Below, one piece after another: positions 9,022 through 12,399 of a stretch of DNA of 12,399 nt. A program made the position numbers and the translations under genes. Numbering within the stretch: the first letter of the stretch is position 1; every line of letters starts with the position of its first letter. This DNA is from Larix sibirica (Eukaryota > Streptophyta > Pinopsida > Pinales > Pinaceae). The stretch lies in NCBI GenBank assembly GCA_004151065.3, contig NWUY0300008169.1, positions 12,281-24,679 on the forward strand, read 5' to 3'. Under the pieces are notes generated by a model, which saw nothing but the letters and a program-made list of their open reading frames with translations, was not told the origin of the DNA and did no database searches.

Positions 9022-10611
9022 AAGGAAGGTTCTAACCAACATATTGTATTGACTAACCCATTTCTGCAGCCGAAACAACAAATGATTTCTACAGTCTTAT
9101 CTAACCTTGGATCCTCTCAAGGGGGAAACCAGGGTGACTCCTCTCTAGGGGGGAATATTGGCCAAATTCAATTATTCATGTGTGAGTAGGACGTTAATAT
9201 CCATACTAGAAATAGATCTTATTATACATTTACTTCTGGACCCAAATGTAAGGAATCCTTTGATTCTCAGTTAACTCCCTTGCTACACATAGAGAAGCCA
9301 GCTATTGACATTATGCCAAGAATACTGAAATGTGTTCTAAAGAAGATCACATACAATGCTAATGTGTGTGCTTCCTAGAATTACATCATAGTGGAATATA
9401 TGGCACAAGATCCTTACGCATTGTCCACTCTCAAGGTTCTGCAGAGTTGTCCAACCCAACACAGAAACTTGCTCTTATCTTTAGGAGCTTTTGATCCCAC
9501 AGATAATCTGGTTATGGATTTCAACTGTGAAAATTGGAAGCCTCATCTACCCCATCACGTGGCTTTCCAGATTCAGGTGACATATGGAAAGTCCAATATA
9601 CATTGTATTGTTGTTGATGAGGGTGCCTCCATGTGCGTGATATCTTTATCATACTAGAAGGATATAGGATCATCTAAAGTAGTAGATCCTATCATGATGT
9701 TGAAGGCTTTTGATGGCCACTTGTTCAAATCTCATGGAATAATACCAACTCTCCCAATATATACAAGGGCCAAAACAATCAATGTGGAAGTGGAGGTGCT
9801 TGATACTCCACTTGATTATAATTTGTTGCTAGGGAGAAGTTGGACCCAAGCAATGATGGCTATAGTATCATCAATATTTTGCATCATTGAGTTTCGACAT
9901 AATGGGAATATTTTCACCATTGATCAACTATCATTTTGCTCCAATGGATCCAACCATCAAAATGGTACCAACATCCCCCTAGTGAGGCATTCCACAAAGG
10001 ATTGTGAAAATGTTGGAGCGGGGATGTATCCTACACCGATGGAAAATTTTAATCTACCCCTACTCAACTTGCATACAAGTGCAACTCCAATACATGCAAT
10101 ATCTATTGTTTCCATGAGTTATGTATCTTAATTCAAAACTTCTTATTTCAATGACCCTTGGAAGTTGCTAGCCTATGAAGTTGGATGTAGTCAAAAGAAC
10201 CAAGCTTTGTTTGTAGTTGAGGTAGCTTATCAAGCCATTATTTCCAATGAACTAGACCATGTTGGTCTTCATTCCATTCTGGAAGTGAATTACTAGTATT
10301 CTATTCCCATTTGGGTTGTTAGTTCTTTTCCTTGTCACGACCTGCCCTTAGACACAGTCTTTCCATCTAACGAATTAATTTTAAAGGCAATTTCATTAGG
10401 GGATATGCCTTGGAAATATATGCATCAATGTGTATCATTCCTTCCAATCGAAAGTCACCTAAGAATTTACATGGATGGAACAATTAAACTAGGTCCCATG
10501 GAGTGGTATGGGATTCCTCTCACACCTTTACAAGTTTATGCTAAAGGGAACATGGAAACTATTTCTCAAACCATCCTCATCGATATATCCAAGACTCCAG
10601 GTGTTGTTTAA
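9022..10611 (+). pseudogene. Element 2 gag tail, aspartic protease and linker remnant
   Basis: Polyprotein part that would process the element's products. In the frame with codons starting at 9022: a Gly/Ser/Gln-rich tail (SSQGGNQGDSSLGGN about 9109-9153), then LLHIEKPAIDIMPRILK (about 9280-9330), then ALSTLKVLQSCPTQHRNLLL (about 9418-9477). The protease is IVVDEGASMCVIS with the active-site Asp at 9616-9618; the D-E-G form is seen in some plant gypsy proteases. LDYNLLLGRSW (about 9810-9845) is the C-terminal protease motif. A long low-homology linker follows (MPWKYMHQCVSFLPIESHL, from 10405). Stops start at 9187, 9376, 9655 (probably a former Trp), 10129, 10294 and 10609. The upstream gag capsid is missing. 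The start given is just after a TAG at 9019-9021, not a true initiation site. Confidence 0.8.
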
Positions 10612-11600
10612 AATGTCTTTATAGGTGTTGATTGTTCACCTGATGAAATTGAAACATACAAAGCCCTATTTAAGGAGTATAGGGATGTGTTTGTCTGGCC
10701 TTATAAGGAAATGTTGTGAATTGACCCACTAATTTTCAAACACGATATTAAGACATATCCCAATGCCAAATCTATGAGGTAGAAGCTTAGACCGGTTAAC
10801 CTAAGAAAGGTTGTTGTTTTTAGAGAAGAAGTCGAGAAGTAGCTCTAAGAAAATTTCATCTATCTAGTTCCCTTAACTGAATGGGTATCTTTTTCGGTAC
10901 CTGTTGACAAGAAACTAGGAAACATCTAAGTTTTTACTGATTTTCAAGACCTTAACTTAGCCTTCCCTAAGGATAACTTTCCTACCCCATTCATTGTTCA
11001 AATTATCAATGAATGTGTTGGAAATGATATCTTCTTATTTATGAATGATTTCTCAAGGTATAATCATATTCAAATCCGTACTGAATATAAAAAGAAAACT
11101 TCTTTTATATGCCCTTGGGGGAATTTCACATAAAGGAAGATGCCATTGGTATTGATGATCTTTGGAGCAACCTTTCACTGTCCCATGTCTTATGTTTTTC
11201 ATGATATCAAGAATATTGTAGAATCCTACTTAGATGATTTGACTGCTAAATCGGGGAAGAGAGTGGACCACCTGAATCACTTGCAGGAAGTATTTTATAG
11301 GTGTCGTTATTATACGATTTGGTTGAATCCTCATAAATGCATATTTTGTGTCATATTCAGTCGGTTACTAGGTTTCATTGTGTCTAAATATGGTATAATG
11401 ATATATGCATTCAAGGTAGAGGAAATAGTGCAGTTTCCTCCCCTGCAAAACTTGAATCAATTTTAGAGCCTTTAAGGAAAAGAAAAATTATTGTGTAGAT
11501 TCATTGCTAGTTATGTTGAGCTCACTAAGGGTTTCATGCGATTACTTAGGAAAGGGGTCCCATTTATGTGGGATGATAATGATCAGAGGTCATTTAGTGC
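10612..11600 (+). pseudogene. Element 2 reverse transcriptase remnant
   Basis: RNA-directed DNA polymerase domain. In order: YKALFKEYRDVFVWPYKEM (about 10657-10713), KLRPVNLRK, VPLTEWVSFSVPVDKK (about 10867-10915), TDFQDLNLAFPKDNFPTPFI (about 10936-10995), FICPWGNF and SYLDDLTAKS with YLDD at 11227-11238, then LNPHKCIFCV and GFIVSKYGI. The first catalytic Asp is lost: the usual MDGFSGYN reads MNDFSRYN, with Asn at 11044-11046 and Asp taking the place of Gly. Stops start at 10717, 10780, 10840, 10846, 10927, 11131, 11464 and 11473. The frame changes once at the A5 run 11604-11608. Element 1 RT is clearly a different sequence. Confidence 0.9.
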
Positions 11601-12399
11601 AATAAAAAGGAGTTAGTGTCTGCCTTGTTGTTGATTCCCCCTGATTTCAATGGAGATTTCCTTTTATACATATCAGCATCTGAATCAAATATAGGTATGG
11701 TTCTAGTTCTGGAAGATGACTCCTATCATGAACATGTCATTTATTACTTAAGTAAGAATATTTCCAGTCCTAAGTTAAGATACTCGCATGTTGAAAAAAT
11801 TGCACTCATTGTTGTTCATGCAGTTCAACGACTTCGACATTACATTATGCTTAGGAAAACAACTGTCATAGATGATGTCAATCCATTCCAACACATCTTG
11901 TCCTAACAAATAATCAGAGGAAAGTATAATATGTGGATTTTCATCCTATAGGAGTTCGATTTAGGATTTTCCTCTACAAAAGAAGATAAATCTCTTTCCT
12001 TTGCTGAGTTAATGTCGGAGTTTCCCCAAGAGGATGAGGAATCTGTTGAAAATCCATCACTAAATAACGAACATATATTCCTCATCAACTCAGAATATCC
12101 CTACTATGGTGATATGTCGATTTACCTGCAAACCCAGAGGTTCCCATCTCAGTCTACTCGAGAACAAAGACACAAAATACGTCACCAATCAAGACATTAT
12201 GTCATCATTGGTGATACCTTATACCATCATGGTGTTGGTATTGTTCTTAGACATTGCTTAGTTCATGAGGAAGCTGAGAAAGTTTTGAATGATTTCCATG
12301 CTGGAGCTTGTGGAAGTCAATTATCTAGGATTGCTACAACCCAAAATATTTTGCATGTTGGATACTTCTGGCCTTCAATATTCAAGGATTGTATTGAAG
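11601..12399 (+). pseudogene. Element 2 RNase H and start of integrase (runs off the window)
   Basis: After the frame change: PPDFNGDFLLYISASESNIG, then HVIYYLSKNISSPKLRYS and RLRHYIMLRKTTVI, the RNase H-like part (to TAA at 11904). After TAG at 11949 come a Glu/Ser-rich connector and YYGDMSIYLQTQRFP, then the integrase zinc-finger region: HEEAEKVLNDFHAGACGSQL and HVGYFWPSIFKDC. The second His of HHCC, usually in a GH pair, is Gln at 12318-12320, so the finger is damaged. The catalytic core lies beyond the window. Confidence 0.85.

Larger units (their letters stand above)
9019..12399 (+). mobile_element. Second degenerate Ty3/gypsy element (element 2), incomplete
   Basis: A different family from element 1, in the same orientation: its PR, RT, RH and IN fragments differ throughout in sequence, RT has YLDD rather than YFDD, and CpG is several-fold rarer. 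It enters near the gag tail and is cut by the window edge in integrase, so no LTR, polypurine tract or primer site of its own is seen. One reading frame runs from about 9019 to 11600 with stops but no frame change, then shifts once. In-frame stops number about 16. Confidence 0.88.

Noticed and set aside
7085-9100. Primer binding site complementary to initiator Met tRNA
   Set aside because: I looked for the common TGGTATCAGAGC form and found none; the 5' end of neither element is in the window.

Overview
The window is plant-type nuclear DNA made of decayed LTR retrotransposons, with no host gene. All recognisable coding sequence is gag, protease (PR), reverse transcriptase (RT), RNase H (RH) and integrase (IN) of Ty3/gypsy type on the + strand. 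The family style (PR with a D-F-[GA]-S active site, YFDD or YLDD RT, D,D35E IN with HHCC finger and GPY/F tail) is that of plant elements. The species cannot be read from the sequence. Stops in all three codons and several frame changes make every reading frame a pseudogene.

Layout. 1-2452 is a pol fragment (copy A: RT, RH, most of IN) that stops at a single N at 2453. 2454-3169 holds the tail of gag plus PR. 3170-4109 is a linker followed by a gag/capsid-like region, and this stretch is unusually free of stops. 4106-7063 is a second pol (copy B), whose first 2452 bases repeat 1-2452 at an offset of 4105 with only three substitutions seen by eye; copy B runs on to the complete IN and its GPY/F tail. 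A polypurine tract at 7063-7084 follows. 7085 to about 9000 is non-coding and reads as a long 3' LTR with a TATA box at 8019-8024. From about 9019 to the end is a second, clearly different Ty3/gypsy element in the same orientation, entered near the end of gag and cut by the window edge inside IN. It is much poorer in CpG.

Reading the parts together: element 1 was dead before its 4.1 kb internal segment was doubled, because both copies share 14 in-frame stops and three frame changes. The doubling may be a real tandem duplication or an assembly join, since its breakpoint is exactly at the N. The most unusual thing is domain order: a gag-like region lies between PR and RT instead of upstream of PR, in a nearly open frame. 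Element 1 may have inserted into element 2, but no target-site duplication can be tested here. I see no host gene, tRNA, rRNA or CRISPR array.
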